NCBI RefSeq assembly: GCF_013385175.1 | Contig: NZ_JABZEO010000015.1 | Span: 23,007-87,006 of the forward strand | From: Allochromatium humboldtianum | Lineage (GTDB): Bacteria; Pseudomonadota; Gammaproteobacteria; Chromatiales; Chromatiaceae | Reading direction: 5' to 3' | DNA: 64,000 nucleotides | Shown: piece after piece, positions 10,162 through 18,520 of the stretch | How positions within the stretch are numbered: position 1 is the stretch's first letter | Layout of the letters: each line of letters begins with the position of its first letter | Position numbers and translations under genes: made by a program | The notes under the pieces: model-generated | Told to the model about the DNA's origin: nothing | The model's input: only the letters and a program-made list of their open reading frames with translations | Database searches by the model: none

Positions 10162-11061
10162 ATGCCCGAGCAATCGACTCCATCCCCATTGGCGCGCTGG
10201 CTGCTGGCCGCGCGCCCCAAGACGCTGCCACTGACGCTGTCGCCGGTGATCGCCGGACTCGCGCTGGCCGTCGCCGCGACCGGCGCGCTGGCCGTCTGGA
10301 CCGCGCTCGCCACCCTGCTGGCGGCGGTGGCGATCCAGATCGGCACCAATCTGCACAACGACGCCGCCGACTTCGAGCGCGGCACGGATACGGACGAACG
10401 GCTCGGTCCGCCGCGCGCCACGGCGCAAGGCTGGCTGACCGCGCGTCAGGTCAAGAACGCCGCGCATGGCATGTTCGCACTCGCCTTCGTGCTTGGACTG
10501 GCGCTGCTGGTGCGCGGCGGCTGGCCGATCCTGCTGGTCGGGCTGGCCTCGTTGGCGGCCGGCTATGCCTATACCAGTGGCCCGCGCCCGATCGCCTATG
10601 GCCCCTTCGGTGAGGTCTATGCGCTGCTCTTCTTCGGCGTGGCCGCCGTGGGCGGCACCTACTATCTGCAAACCCTGACGCTCGACGGCTCGACGCTGGT
10701 CGCCGGGGCGGCGCTCGGCTGTCTGGCCTCGGCCGTATTGCTGATCAACAACTATCGCGATCTCGAAACCGACACGGCGGCCGGGCGGCGCACGCTCTGC
10801 CGCGTGCTCGGACGCGAGCGGGCCAGGGTGCTCTATGCGCTGCTGCTGCTCATACCCGTCCCGCTGCTGATGTTGCTCGATCCGCTGCACGTCTCCTGGC
10901 CCCTGCTCGCCGCCCTGCCGTTGGCGGCCCTTCTGATCCGGCGGCTGTGGCGCGGCGCCATGGGTCCGGCGCTCAACGAGCAACTGGCACGCACCGCTCA
11001 GTACCAGGCACTGCTGGTCGGTCTGCTGATCCTGAGCCTGCTGCTGCCCGGCACAGCGTGA
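10162..11061 (+). CDS. menA: 1,4-dihydroxy-2-naphthoate polyprenyltransferase MenA
   Basis: An integral-membrane UbiA-family prenyltransferase of about 299 residues that attaches the isoprenoid tail to DHNA. The conserved Asp-rich motif appears as NLHNDAADFERGTDTDER (about residues 62-79), and a second Asp-rich stretch as NNYRDLETD (about residue 195). Multiple hydrophobic helices run through the protein, and the N-terminal ARPKTLPLTLSPV is typical of MenA. The stop overlaps the menC start as GTGA, indicating translational coupling. DHNA-CoA thioesterase and menE are not adjacent. Confidence 0.93.
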   Translation: MPEQSTPSPLARWLLAARPKTLPLTLSPVIAGLALAVAATGALAVWTALATLLAAVAIQIGTNLHNDAADFERGTDTDERLGPPRATAQGWLTARQVKNAAHGMFALAFVLGLALLVRGGWPILLVGLASLAAGYAYTSGPRPIAYGPFGEVYALLFFGVAAVGGTYYLQTLTLDGSTLVAGAALGCLASAVLLINNYRDLETDTAAGRRTLCRVLGRERARVLYALLLLIPVPLLMLLDPLHVSWPLLAALPLAALLIRRLWRGAMGPALNEQLARTAQYQALLVGLLILSLLLPGTA

Positions 11062-12125
11062 TCGAGCGCGCCGGATTCCGGCCCTATGATCTGCCGTTAC
11101 GCCAAGCCTGGGGCAGTGCGCGCGGCGGGTTCGCACGGCGGCGCGGCTGGTTGGTCTGGGTCGAGGCGGATGGTCTGACCGGCTACGGCGATTGCGCCCC
11201 GTTGCCGGCGGCGGGCACCGAGGCCCAAGAGGCCGCCGGCGCGGCGCTCGAACGGCTCTTCTCAGGTCTGCGCGGACAGGAGATCGAGATACGACTGTCT
11301 GCTCTGGATGCGGAGAACGCTACGGATGCGCATCCAGCCGCGCGCTTCGCCCTGGACTGCGCTCTGGCCGATCTTGCCAGCCAACGCTTGAATCTGAGCA
11401 TGCGCCGGTGGCTCGCGCCTGAGGCCGTCGATCGCCTCGCCGTCAATGCCATGCTCGGCACGCTCGGTACGGTGCCCGGCAAGGCCCTCGCCGCCAGTCA
11501 GGCACAGGGCTTTCGCGTGCTCAAGCTCAAGGTTGGCGTCGATACGCCAATGTCCGAGCTGGAATCGCTGGTAGAACTGGCCCGGCCTTCATCCACTGAT
11601 ACAGATGTCAGACTACGCCTGGACGCCAATGGCGCCTGGAGCTTCGATCAGGCACGCTGGCTCATCGAGCGTTTGGTCAAGCTCCGGCTGCCGATCGAGT
11701 CGATCGAGGAACCACTGGCCGAGCCGACGCCTGAGCGGTTGGACGAACTGCAAGCCCTCGCCCCCTTCCCTCTGGCGCTGGATGAATCACTGCCGACCCG
11801 CTTTGCGGCGGTCGATCCCTCACAACTCGGTGTACGACGCCTGGTGCTCAAACCGGCGGCGCTCGGCGGTCTGCACCGCACGCTGGCGCTTGCACGCCGC
11901 GCCCAGGACGCGAGCATCGAAGTCGTCGTCACGAGTCTGGTCGAGAGCGCCGCCGGACTCTGGCCCACGGCGCAACTGGCTGCGGCCATCGCCAGTCCCA
12001 TTGCGCAGGGACTGGCCACGGCCGACTGGCTCGCTGCCGACCTGGGCCAAGCGCCCCGCCCCTGCGCCGGCCGGATCGATCTGCCGGATCGGCCCGGATC
12101 GGGCTTCATGCCCACGCATGTTTGA
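11058..12125 (+). CDS. menC: o-Succinylbenzoate synthase MenC
   Basis: An enolase-superfamily dehydratase of about 355 residues. The start is the GTG at 11058 (IERAGFRPYDLPL), overlapping the menA stop; the longer upstream open frame lies antisense to nothing but over menA and is rejected. Visible features are the N-terminal capping domain WLVWVEADGLTGYGDCAPLP, the catalytic Lys in VLKLKVGVD, metal ligands in RLDANGAWS, IEEPL and LALDESL, and a second Lys in VLKPAALGG. It converts SHCHC to o-succinylbenzoate. It is the last gene of the menB-menA-menC unit and converges on the next gene, 60 bp away. Confidence 0.9.
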   Translation: MIERAGFRPYDLPLRQAWGSARGGFARRRGWLVWVEADGLTGYGDCAPLPAAGTEAQEAAGAALERLFSGLRGQEIEIRLSALDAENATDAHPAARFALDCALADLASQRLNLSMRRWLAPEAVDRLAVNAMLGTLGTVPGKALAASQAQGFRVLKLKVGVDTPMSELESLVELARPSSTDTDVRLRLDANGAWSFDQARWLIERLVKLRLPIESIEEPLAEPTPERLDELQALAPFPLALDESLPTRFAAVDPSQLGVRRLVLKPAALGGLHRTLALARRAQDASIEVVVTSLVESAAGLWPTAQLAAAIASPIAQGLATADWLAADLGQAPRPCAGRIDLPDRPGSGFMPTHV

Positions 12126-12185
12126 CGCGCCCTGCACTCAGCGAGAAGCCATGCGGAATCGCCGCATGGACGCACGCCACGCTGC

Positions 12186-12728
12186 TCAGTCGGCCTCGAC
12201 GTAGTAGATCCAGGCGTCCTGATCGACCTGGAGATCGATGAGACTGCCGTTGCGCACGTCGAGATGGACGTAGATCGGCTCGCCGGCCGGGACCATGAGA
12301 CCATAGCCGGACGGGAAGGTGATGGTGGTGTTGGTGATGTTGGAGCCGACGTAGGTGCTGCCCGAGGTCGAGCCATAGTCGAACAGTCCGGGTCCGGCAT
12401 ATTTCGCGCGGAAGATGCAGCCTTTGGAGTCGTCCCCGGCGCACTGATACATCTCGGGTCGGGTGCTCACCTCGATGTCGGTATAGAGATCGATGTCGGC
12501 CTGCTCGGCGACCGAGACGGCGAGGATGGCGATGGCTTTCTTCGGCGTCCAGGAACCGGCGCGGTCCTTGTGGCAGGTCTCGCCGCGTTTGCACAGTCCG
12601 GTCGTGGCCTTGATGACCGCGACGCTCAGGGGTTCGATGTCGTCGGCGCACAAGGCGGCGGTTGGGACCAGTGCGCCCAGGAAGACAGCGGCGATCATTG
12701 GGCGCGCGAGTGTGGCAGTCAGAGACAT
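12186..12728 (-). CDS. Secreted protein of unknown function
   Basis: A 180-residue protein with a clear signal peptide (hydrophobic segment ending TAALCA-DD) and an AAGGAT ribosome site. The mature part has four Cys, in GLCKRGETCH and near YQCAGDDSKGC, suggesting two disulfides. It is followed by a beta-rich, Thr/Ser/Gly-rich region ending in an acidic tail WIYYVEAD. I do not recognise the family. It is the last gene in the minus-strand run from the glycosidase through the GH94 enzyme, with a 9-bp gap to the latter, so co-transcription is likely. It probably acts in the periplasm or is exported. Confidence 0.7.
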   Translation of the reverse strand: MSLTATLARPMIAAVFLGALVPTAALCADDIEPLSVAVIKATTGLCKRGETCHKDRAGSWTPKKAIAILAVSVAEQADIDLYTDIEVSTRPEMYQCAGDDSKGCIFRAKYAGPGLFDYGSTSGSTYVGSNITNTTITFPSGYGLMVPAGEPIYVHLDVRNGSLIDLQVDQDAWIYYVEAD

Positions 12729-12737
12729 GGTCGATCC

Positions 12738-15700
12738 TTATCGAGTCGGAACGGAAGCGGGCGAGACGCCGAGCCTCACCCGGATGGAATGGCGGCCGGG
12801 ACCGGCTGGCAGCACGACACGCGCCGCGCCCGCCTGAATGGTCTGGTGTGCGCCGTCGAGCGTGGCCGTGATGACAGAACCGCCGCCGTCGCCATTATCC
12901 ACCTGGATCTCGCATTCGGTCACGCCGTCGGGCAGACGGTAGCGCAGACGAAAGCCCGGCCAGCTCGCCGGGATGCAGGGGCGGATGATGAGTTCGCGTT
13001 CGTTCTCGACGCGCAGACCCAGGACGGATTCGAGCGCGACCCGATACCACCAGCCGGCGGAACCCGTATACCAGCTCCAGCCGCCGCGCCCGACGTGCGG
13101 CGGCTCGCCATAGACGTCGGCGGCGACCACATAGGGTTCGAGCCGGTAGCGTTGGACGTCACTGGAGGTCTGGGTGTGGCTGACCGGACTGAGCCGTGCC
13201 AGCCAGGAGGCGGCCTGTTCGCGCCGTCCCAGTTCGGCCATGGCCGCGACCGCCCAGCAGGCGGCATGGGTGTACTGGCCGCCGTTCTCGCGCACACCGG
13301 CGACATAGCCCTTGATGTAACCCGGATCGCGCGGGGTGTCGACGAAGGGCGGCGTCAGCAGCCGGATCAGCCGGCCCGGCTCGCTGGCCAGATGGCGTTC
13401 CAGTGCATTCAGCGCCTGCTCGGCGCGGGCGCGCGGCGCCGCGCCTGAGAGCGCCGCCCAGGACTGCGCCAGGGCGTCGATGCGGCATTCCTGATCCGCC
13501 GCCGAGCCGAGCGGCGTGCCGTCGTCGTAGTAGGCGCGACGGTACCAGTCGCCATCCCAGCCGCTGGTCTCCAGGGCGCGTTCCAGTTCGGCCTGACAGG
13601 TGCGATAGCGGTCGATGCGCGCCTGATCGCCGCGCCGCTCGCACAGCGGCAGGAAGTCGCTCAGCACCCGGTACAGGAAGAACCCCATCCAGACGCTCTC
13701 GCCGCGTCCCTCGCGCCCGACGCGGTTCATGCCATCGTTCCAGTCGCCTGTGCCCATGAGCGGCAGGCCGTGTGCGCCGTGCGTCAGCGAGCGGTCGATG
13801 GCGCGGCAGCCATGGTCGTAGAGATCGCCCGATTCACCGCTGAACTCGGGCGCCAGATAGTTCTCATCCTGCCCCGGCGCCAGTTCGGGCGCGGTCAGAT
13901 AGGGCTGAAGCTCGTCCAATACGCCGACATCGCCCGTCACCCGGACATAGTGCGCGGTGACGAACGGCAGCCAGAGCAGATCATCGGAGAAGCGGGTGCG
14001 CAGTCCGCGTTCGAGCGGCGCCGGATGCCACCAGTGCAGCACATCACCCTCGACGAACTGATGTGCGGCGTGCAGCAGGATCTGCGCGCGCGTGATGTCC
14101 GGACGGATGGCGGCAAGCGCGGCGGCGTCCTGGAGCTGGTCGCGATAGCCGTAAGCCCCGCCGGACTGATAGAAGGCCGAACGCGCCCAGATCCGGCAGC
14201 CGAGGTTCTGATAGAGCAGCCAGCCGTTGAGCATGAGATCGATGGCCGGCTCGGGCGTCTCGACCTGGACGCGCGAGACCAGATCGTCCCAGAAGGCGAC
14301 GGCGTCATCGAAGGCCGCGCCGATGGCGGACGGCTCGGCATAGCGTTGCAGCAGGTCGCTCAGCTGCGTCTCGCTCATCACCTCGCCCAGCAGCCAGTCG
14401 CAGACCAGGGTCGCGCCCGGCTCCAGACTCACCCGGAGTCGTTGCGCGAAACAGGGATCGGGCACAACACCCTGGCGTCCGTCGAACCGACGTCCCGGCT
14501 CAAGGGCCACGGGGTCGGCGAGATCGCGATGACGCCCGATGACCGACAGACGATCGGTAGTGAAATCGCGCTCGCTGACCGTGGCCCCCGAGACGATCGC
14601 GTTGGCGAAGACGATGCCGCCGGCGAAGTCGCCCGCGTTCGGATCGATCGCGCGCAACAGCCCAGCTTCCGGCTCGATCGCCGTGACGATGGCGCTGCTC
14701 GACGATGGTTGCTGCCCCATGACCAGACGCTGATAGCCGAGCAGCGACAGATGCCGCGTGCTGGTTCCTGAATTGGTCAGACGCAGTCTGAGGATGCGCA
14801 CCGGATCGTGACGCGGCACGAAGAGCGTCGCTTCCTGTTCCAGCCCATCGTATCGGAGCGAAAAGCGCGTGAAGCCCAGTCCATGCGTCACCCGGTAGTC
14901 CGCAGGCGCCGGACGCGGTCCGGGCAGCGGCGACCAGGATTCACCCGTCGCCTCGTCACGCACATAGAGCGCCTCGCCGTGCGGATCGCTGACCGGATCG
15001 TTGGACCAGGGCGTGAGCCGGTTGGCCTGACTGTTACGGGACCAGGTGTAACCGGCGCCGGACTCGCTCACCAGACAGCCGAAATCCGGATTGGCGATGA
15101 CGTTGATCCAGGGTTGGGGCGGGCGGCGATGGCCGGCGGCTCCCTGATACGGCAGCCGGATTTCGTATTGACGACCGTCAGCGGAGAAGCCGCCATAGCC
15201 GTTGAAGAAGCGTAGATCCTGAGTCGATTCGAGTGGTTCGGTGTCTGCCTCGCGACCGGCCGGCGTCTCGTCGTCGGCTACAGACGATACGGACGCCTTC
15301 AACGACTCGCCATCCAGAAGCGCCAGCGCCGCCGCACGGTCGGGCGCCGCGCCCGTGACCCAGGTCAGCTCGGTATCGGCCCCGGGCTCCAGTTCCACCA
15401 CCGCGCGCAGAGAGAGGATCGGATCGAGCACGTTACCCAGACTGCCGGACAGCGAACCGGCGTCCGAGTCCGAACCGAACAGCGCCGCCGGACGCGCCCG
15501 ACTCCTGCCGCGTCCGATGAAACGGGCGCGATCGGTCTCCCATTGCACGGCCTCGGCGCCGAGCAGCGCATGGATCATCCAGGGCCAGGACTCACCCTGA
15601 CCGCGCGGACGACGGCGGGCGAGCAGCGCCCCCGTAGACGCATCCCGCTCGGTCTGGACGAAGAGCTTGGCGAACGCCGGATGCGCCGCGTCGGCCTCGT

Positions 15701-16130
15701 CTGGAAAGAGCGCCACTTCCAGATAACTGGTCAGCTCGATCCGGCGCGCCCGATCAGAGACATTGGTCAGTCGCAGGCGACGTCGTTCCAGATCCTTGGC
15801 CGCGTCCAGGCTCAGATCGAGCCGCAATGCGATACCCTGATCCTCGCGTTCGAGCCGGAAACACGCATCCTGACAGCCGACGCGATAGACCTGCGGCTCG
15901 ACCCGCGTCGGCTGATAGCCCAACGACCAGATCGCACCTGAATCCAGATCCCGCACATAGAGCAGGCTCCCGAGGTCGTCCTCGACCGGATCGGCGTGCC
16001 GGCGCGTGAGCGCCAGCCCGTTCCAGCGCAGTTGACCGGCGCCCGAATCCGAGAGCAGGACTTCGAGCGGACCCTTGGTCAGCCGATGCAGACTCGACTC
16101 TGGGCCGTGCGGATCGAAGAACTGTGGCAT
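12738..16130 (-). CDS. GH94 enzyme, 1,2-beta-oligoglucan phosphorylase-like
   Basis: A protein of about 1130 residues related to the phosphorylase (GH94) half of cyclic beta-1,2-glucan synthase. It has two beta-supersandwich regions, the second marked by FFNGYGGFSADGREY-like sequence and WSRNSQANRLTPW, and then an (alpha/alpha)6 catalytic domain with GTGDWNDGMNRVG carrying the conserved general-acid Asp. The GT84 and membrane parts of the synthase are absent. The length matches stand-alone 1,2-beta-oligoglucan phosphorylases (about 1100 residues). The likely reaction is phosphorolysis of beta-1,2-glucan to glucose-1-phosphate. Start 16130 (MPQFFDPHG) has GAGGA upstream. There is no signal peptide, so it is cytoplasmic. 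Neighbouring glycosidases and opgGH support a beta-1,2-glucan substrate; cellobiose-type specificity is not excluded. Confidence 0.83.
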   Translation of the reverse strand: MPQFFDPHGPESSLHRLTKGPLEVLLSDSGAGQLRWNGLALTRRHADPVEDDLGSLLYVRDLDSGAIWSLGYQPTRVEPQVYRVGCQDACFRLEREDQGIALRLDLSLDAAKDLERRRLRLTNVSDRARRIELTSYLEVALFPDEADAAHPAFAKLFVQTERDASTGALLARRRPRGQGESWPWMIHALLGAEAVQWETDRARFIGRGRSRARPAALFGSDSDAGSLSGSLGNVLDPILSLRAVVELEPGADTELTWVTGAAPDRAAALALLDGESLKASVSSVADDETPAGREADTEPLESTQDLRFFNGYGGFSADGRQYEIRLPYQGAAGHRRPPQPWINVIANPDFGCLVSESGAGYTWSRNSQANRLTPWSNDPVSDPHGEALYVRDEATGESWSPLPGPRPAPADYRVTHGLGFTRFSLRYDGLEQEATLFVPRHDPVRILRLRLTNSGTSTRHLSLLGYQRLVMGQQPSSSSAIVTAIEPEAGLLRAIDPNAGDFAGGIVFANAIVSGATVSERDFTTDRLSVIGRHRDLADPVALEPGRRFDGRQGVVPDPCFAQRLRVSLEPGATLVCDWLLGEVMSETQLSDLLQRYAEPSAIGAAFDDAVAFWDDLVSRVQVETPEPAIDLMLNGWLLYQNLGCRIWARSAFYQSGGAYGYRDQLQDAAALAAIRPDITRAQILLHAAHQFVEGDVLHWWHPAPLERGLRTRFSDDLLWLPFVTAHYVRVTGDVGVLDELQPYLTAPELAPGQDENYLAPEFSGESGDLYDHGCRAIDRSLTHGAHGLPLMGTGDWNDGMNRVGREGRGESVWMGFFLYRVLSDFLPLCERRGDQARIDRYRTCQAELERALETSGWDGDWYRRAYYDDGTPLGSAADQECRIDALAQSWAALSGAAPRARAEQALNALERHLASEPGRLIRLLTPPFVDTPRDPGYIKGYVAGVRENGGQYTHAACWAVAAMAELGRREQAASWLARLSPVSHTQTSSDVQRYRLEPYVVAADVYGEPPHVGRGGWSWYTGSAGWWYRVALESVLGLRVENERELIIRPCIPASWPGFRLRYRLPDGVTECEIQVDNGDGGGSVITATLDGAHQTIQAGAARVVLPAGPGRHSIRVRLGVSPASVPTR

Positions 16131-16192
16131 GTCGATGTCCTCGTGGATTTCAGTATCCGTCGCTCTTCGACGCCGGCCTGTGTGTTGCCCAC

Positions 16193-16543
16193 TCAATCGG
16201 CGGGGCGAATGCGAACTCGATCGGCCGTGACCGTAAGAATCGCTCCCTGGCTCAATTCCGAAGCAAAGCGTTCCAGCACGGTCAAACAATAAGATCCCTG
16301 CCGGCGACCCGGCAGATTGACCAGACGCAGGATTCCGCTGTGGGGTCTGCCGTAGACGATGGCCAGCTCGCCGAAGTCTTTATCGAGCGTGATCAGGATT
16401 CGACCTTCCTCGTAGGCGCTGCGGAGGACGGTCTCATCACCGGGATCGGGTTCCATCTCGCCCATCCAACGCACGTCGTGCCCGGCTTCAGACAGAATTT
16501 TGGCCGCGCCGCCCCAAACACAGGTGTCCAGTAACAGTTTCAT
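16193..16543 (-). CDS. DUF5615/PIN-like toxin-type protein, cut off from its DUF433 partner
   Basis: A 116-residue protein with the DUF5615 (Mut7-C-like PIN fold) pattern: LLLDTCVWGGAAK at the N-terminus with the first acidic residue, HDVRWMGEMEPDPGDE, then GRILITLDKDFGELA. These are the acidic residues of a PIN-type nuclease. Such genes normally sit directly behind a DUF433 gene and are regarded as toxin-antitoxin-like. Here the IscB element ends exactly at the start codon, so the DUF433 partner is 1.7 kb upstream and no Shine-Dalgarno remains before the ATG (CGCGCAAGACTG precedes it). Expression may therefore be reduced. Toxicity is inferred from the family. Confidence 0.8.
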   Translation of the reverse strand: MKLLLDTCVWGGAAKILSEAGHDVRWMGEMEPDPGDETVLRSAYEEGRILITLDKDFGELAIVYGRPHSGILRLVNLPGRRQGSYCLTVLERFASELSQGAILTVTADRVRIRPAD

Positions 16544-16560
16544 CAGTCTTGCGCGAGAAA

Positions 16561-16608
16561 CCCCGTCCTTGACTGGCGGGGAGGGAGAGCGCACCGCGCG
16601 TAGCGCGG
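16561..16608 (-). repeat. IscB element right-end hairpins
   Basis: Two stems lie between the iscB stop and the element edge: CCCCG (16561-16565) with CGGGG (16577-16581), and CCGCGC (16594-16599) with GCGCGG (16603-16608). Both recur at the second copy (about 63350-63395). They resemble the subterminal hairpins recognised by IS200/IS605-type transposases. Confidence 0.7.
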
Positions 16609-17958
16609 TTAGGCGGCCCGTCTCGCGTCCTCCGTTACAGGTTTGGTGTGAATGGTGTAGCCATAGCCGTCGGCGCGTTGCAGCAGACGGCAATAGCGAT
16701 GTGAAATGCCTGCGACCGTGCCGCCGGGCGTCTGGACGTTGAACGATCCGGTGCGCCGGATGGCCACGCGCCCGACATGTACGCCGGCCTTCTTGCCCTT
16801 CGGTACCTCGGCGCGCACCCAATCGCCGGTCTGGAAGCCGTTGACGCGCTTGTGGCGCATGAGATAGGCACGCGGGAAGCCGTTGTTGAACGTGCGCGTG
16901 CGGCGGTAGGCCCCGCGCCCTGTGGCACGGATGGCCAGGACTGGGCGGTTCCAGTCCCGTAGCTGATCGACGGCGCCGACGCAGGCGGCATCAAGGGCAT
17001 GGGTCTTGGGGATGCCCAGGCGCGTGCGATTGAACTTGGTCCGTCCGCCCGAGCCGGTCTCGACCGCGAGGCCCGTGGTCTTGAGCGCGTTCAACAGCGC
17101 CCAGCGCGTGGCATTAACGGCGGCGGCGTCCTGGAGCGGCGCTTGGGCCTGCGCCTGGATCTGTTTCAGGAGCACCGGCCGGCCCTTGAGAAACGCCTCG
17201 ATCAGCCGGTTTCCCTTGTGTTCGTTGCAGGGCCGGCAGGCGAGCGTCAGGTTCGAGACCCGATCCGAGCCGCCTTTGGCGCGCGGCACGATGTGCTCGA
17301 TCTCCAGCGGCACGTGCGTCGCGCCGCAATAGGCACAGGTGCGGTTCCATTTCTCCAGCAGGTACTCACGCACCTCGTAACCGGCCAGTTCGCCCTGTTG
17401 GTATTCGACCCCGCTGATCTCGGGATTTTGCATGGCTTGGGTATCGAAACGCACCAATTCCTGGCTGAGGGCGGTGATCGGGGCGAGCCGCTGCAACCGC
17501 TCCACCCAGTTGACGGTGGTCCCGATCCGATGCTGTAACGACGGTGGTAGCCAACCGTCGCGGCGGGTTCGATTCAAAAAACGCGGTTCCCGGTAGCGGG
17601 TCTTGCGAGCGCGCCGGGCGCGCCGGCAATGACGCCGTTGCTCCAGCGCCTCACGAATCGCCTGACCGCGATGTTCCAGTTCCCCAAACCACAGCCCATG
17701 CTCAAGGCGCTCGACCGCGCCCGGTTCAGGATCGCGGGTTGCAGATTCGCGCACCAGGGCCAGGCCGGTAACACGACTGCCGGGATCGAGCTTCAACCGC
17801 AGCGGCTGCCGCGTCTCGCCCACGCGATCTTTCAGGCGAATGGTAAAGGGAGCCAGACGCACGACCACCGCGCGTCCGCGCTCCAGTAACAGCCGCGCGC
17901 GTTTCTCCGTGCATGGCATCAGCGGATGTTTCTGCCTGTCGAGAACGAATACAGCCAT
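16609..17958 (-). CDS. iscB: IscB RNA-guided HNH/RuvC nuclease
   Basis: A 449-residue IscB, the family ancestral to Cas9, which uses an omega RNA to cut DNA. Domains in order: PLMP domain (PLMPCTEKRARLLLERG, about residues 12-29); RuvC-I with KLDPGSRVTGLAL (about 54-66); arginine-rich bridge helix (HCRRARRARKTRYREPRF, about 108-125); RuvC-II near ALSQELVRFDTQAM; HNH domain with zinc-binding CAYC and CRPC pairs, EIEHIVPRAKGG and CNEHKGNR; RuvC-III with THALDAACVG; then a C-terminal basic domain. The RuvC acidic residues and HNH His/Asn are all visible, so the nuclease looks intact. Size is normal for IscB. A partial paralogue lies at 63396-64000. Confidence 0.95.
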   Translation of the reverse strand: MAVFVLDRQKHPLMPCTEKRARLLLERGRAVVVRLAPFTIRLKDRVGETRQPLRLKLDPGSRVTGLALVRESATRDPEPGAVERLEHGLWFGELEHRGQAIREALEQRRHCRRARRARKTRYREPRFLNRTRRDGWLPPSLQHRIGTTVNWVERLQRLAPITALSQELVRFDTQAMQNPEISGVEYQQGELAGYEVREYLLEKWNRTCAYCGATHVPLEIEHIVPRAKGGSDRVSNLTLACRPCNEHKGNRLIEAFLKGRPVLLKQIQAQAQAPLQDAAAVNATRWALLNALKTTGLAVETGSGGRTKFNRTRLGIPKTHALDAACVGAVDQLRDWNRPVLAIRATGRGAYRRTRTFNNGFPRAYLMRHKRVNGFQTGDWVRAEVPKGKKAGVHVGRVAIRRTGSFNVQTPGGTVAGISHRYCRLLQRADGYGYTIHTKPVTEDARRAA

Positions 17959-18253
17959 GGTGCTGTTCCAAAAAACCTGCCCTTACGGGCCTAGTGACGG
18001 AGCCTCGCGGCTCGCTCCCCTCGGGCATGTGTATCACCGGCTCCCGCCTCACGGCGGCGACCCGAACCTTCGACGCTTTGCCTTTCGTCAGCGTGATCCG
18101 GGCCTTTCAGAGCGGCGGACTGAGGAAGCATCCGCCGGTGAGTCTTAACGACCCGTGATACACGGAGCGGATTTGCACCGCTTGCCCTGGTCAACCCAGC
18201 TCTTTCAAGCTCCGGCCTTCAGGCCGGGGTAGTTGACGCGGCTTTACTGACGA
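17959..18253 (-). ncRNA. Putative omega RNA of IscB, with guide from the left flank
   Basis: The region of about 280 nt directly upstream of iscB has no credible gene and is rich in stems. Transcribed on the minus strand it has a terminal CCGGCC/GGCCGG hairpin, an AGCGG/CCGCT-type stem, CGCC-GCCGTGA-GGCG, GAGC...GCTC and GCCC-GTAA-GGGC. A 9-bp perfect long-range pairing joins 18155-18163 (GTGATACAC on plus) and 18029-18037 (GTGTATCAC on plus). IscB omega RNAs are encoded upstream of iscB and read a 5' guide from flanking DNA. Here the guide would be about 16 nt ending at 18238, inside the DUF433 3' end. RNA ends are inferred. Confidence 0.8.
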
Positions 18254-18485
18254 TCAAAGGCTCCACCCGCTCATGCTCAACAAGGCGATGGGCATACGCC
18301 AGACAGGCCAGGATGTCTTCGCGCTCCAGCCAGGGGTAGCCCTCCAGCAGGGAGTCGAAATCATCGCCGGCTGCAAGCATGCCGAGGACGTGCTCGACGG
18401 CCAAGCGTCGTCCGCGAATGATAGGCTTGCCGTTGAAAATCGCGGGGTTGATCGCGATGCGTTTTAGCAGTTGGTCTTCGATCAT
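18219..18485 (-). CDS. DUF433 antitoxin-like protein with tail altered by the IscB insertion
   Basis: An 88-residue DUF433 protein: RIAINPAIFNGKPIIRGRR, VEHVLGMLAAGDD and GYPWLEREDILACLAYA are the conserved blocks of this winged/HTH-like family usually paired with DUF5615 proteins. The ribosome site is AGGAAT. The C-terminal residues after SKAA (STTPA) are encoded by the left end of the IscB element. Without the insertion the frame would end at SKAA with a TGA overlapping the DUF5615 start. The core is intact, so the protein may still fold. It starts 35 bp after the glycosidase stop on the same strand. The antitoxin role is inferred from the family. Confidence 0.82.
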   Translation of the reverse strand: MIEDQLLKRIAINPAIFNGKPIIRGRRLAVEHVLGMLAAGDDFDSLLEGYPWLEREDILACLAYAHRLVEHERVEPLIVSKAASTTPA

Positions 18486-18520
18486 CTTCGATATTCCTGG
18501 TGCAAATTTTCAAACGTTTC

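Larger units (their letters stand above)
16544..18237 (-). mobile_element. Complete IscB element (about 1.69 kb) inserted between DUF433 and DUF5615
   Basis: On the minus strand the element begins with GTCAACTACC and a CCGGCC-TGAA-GGCCGG hairpin (left end, 18237 downward). It then carries the omega RNA region and iscB, and ends with two hairpins and CGCAAGACTG (right end, 16544). Deleting it joins GCCGC to ATGAAA, restoring a DUF433 stop TGA overlapping the DUF5615 ATG. The right end is shared with a second copy at 63331. No tnpA transposase is present, so movement would need a transposase in trans. Borders are good to within a few bases. Confidence 0.85.

Noticed and set aside
16544..16822. 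Upstream extension of the DUF5615 frame into iscB
   Set aside because: It overlaps iscB in another frame; the family N-terminus LLLDTCVWGG begins at 16543.
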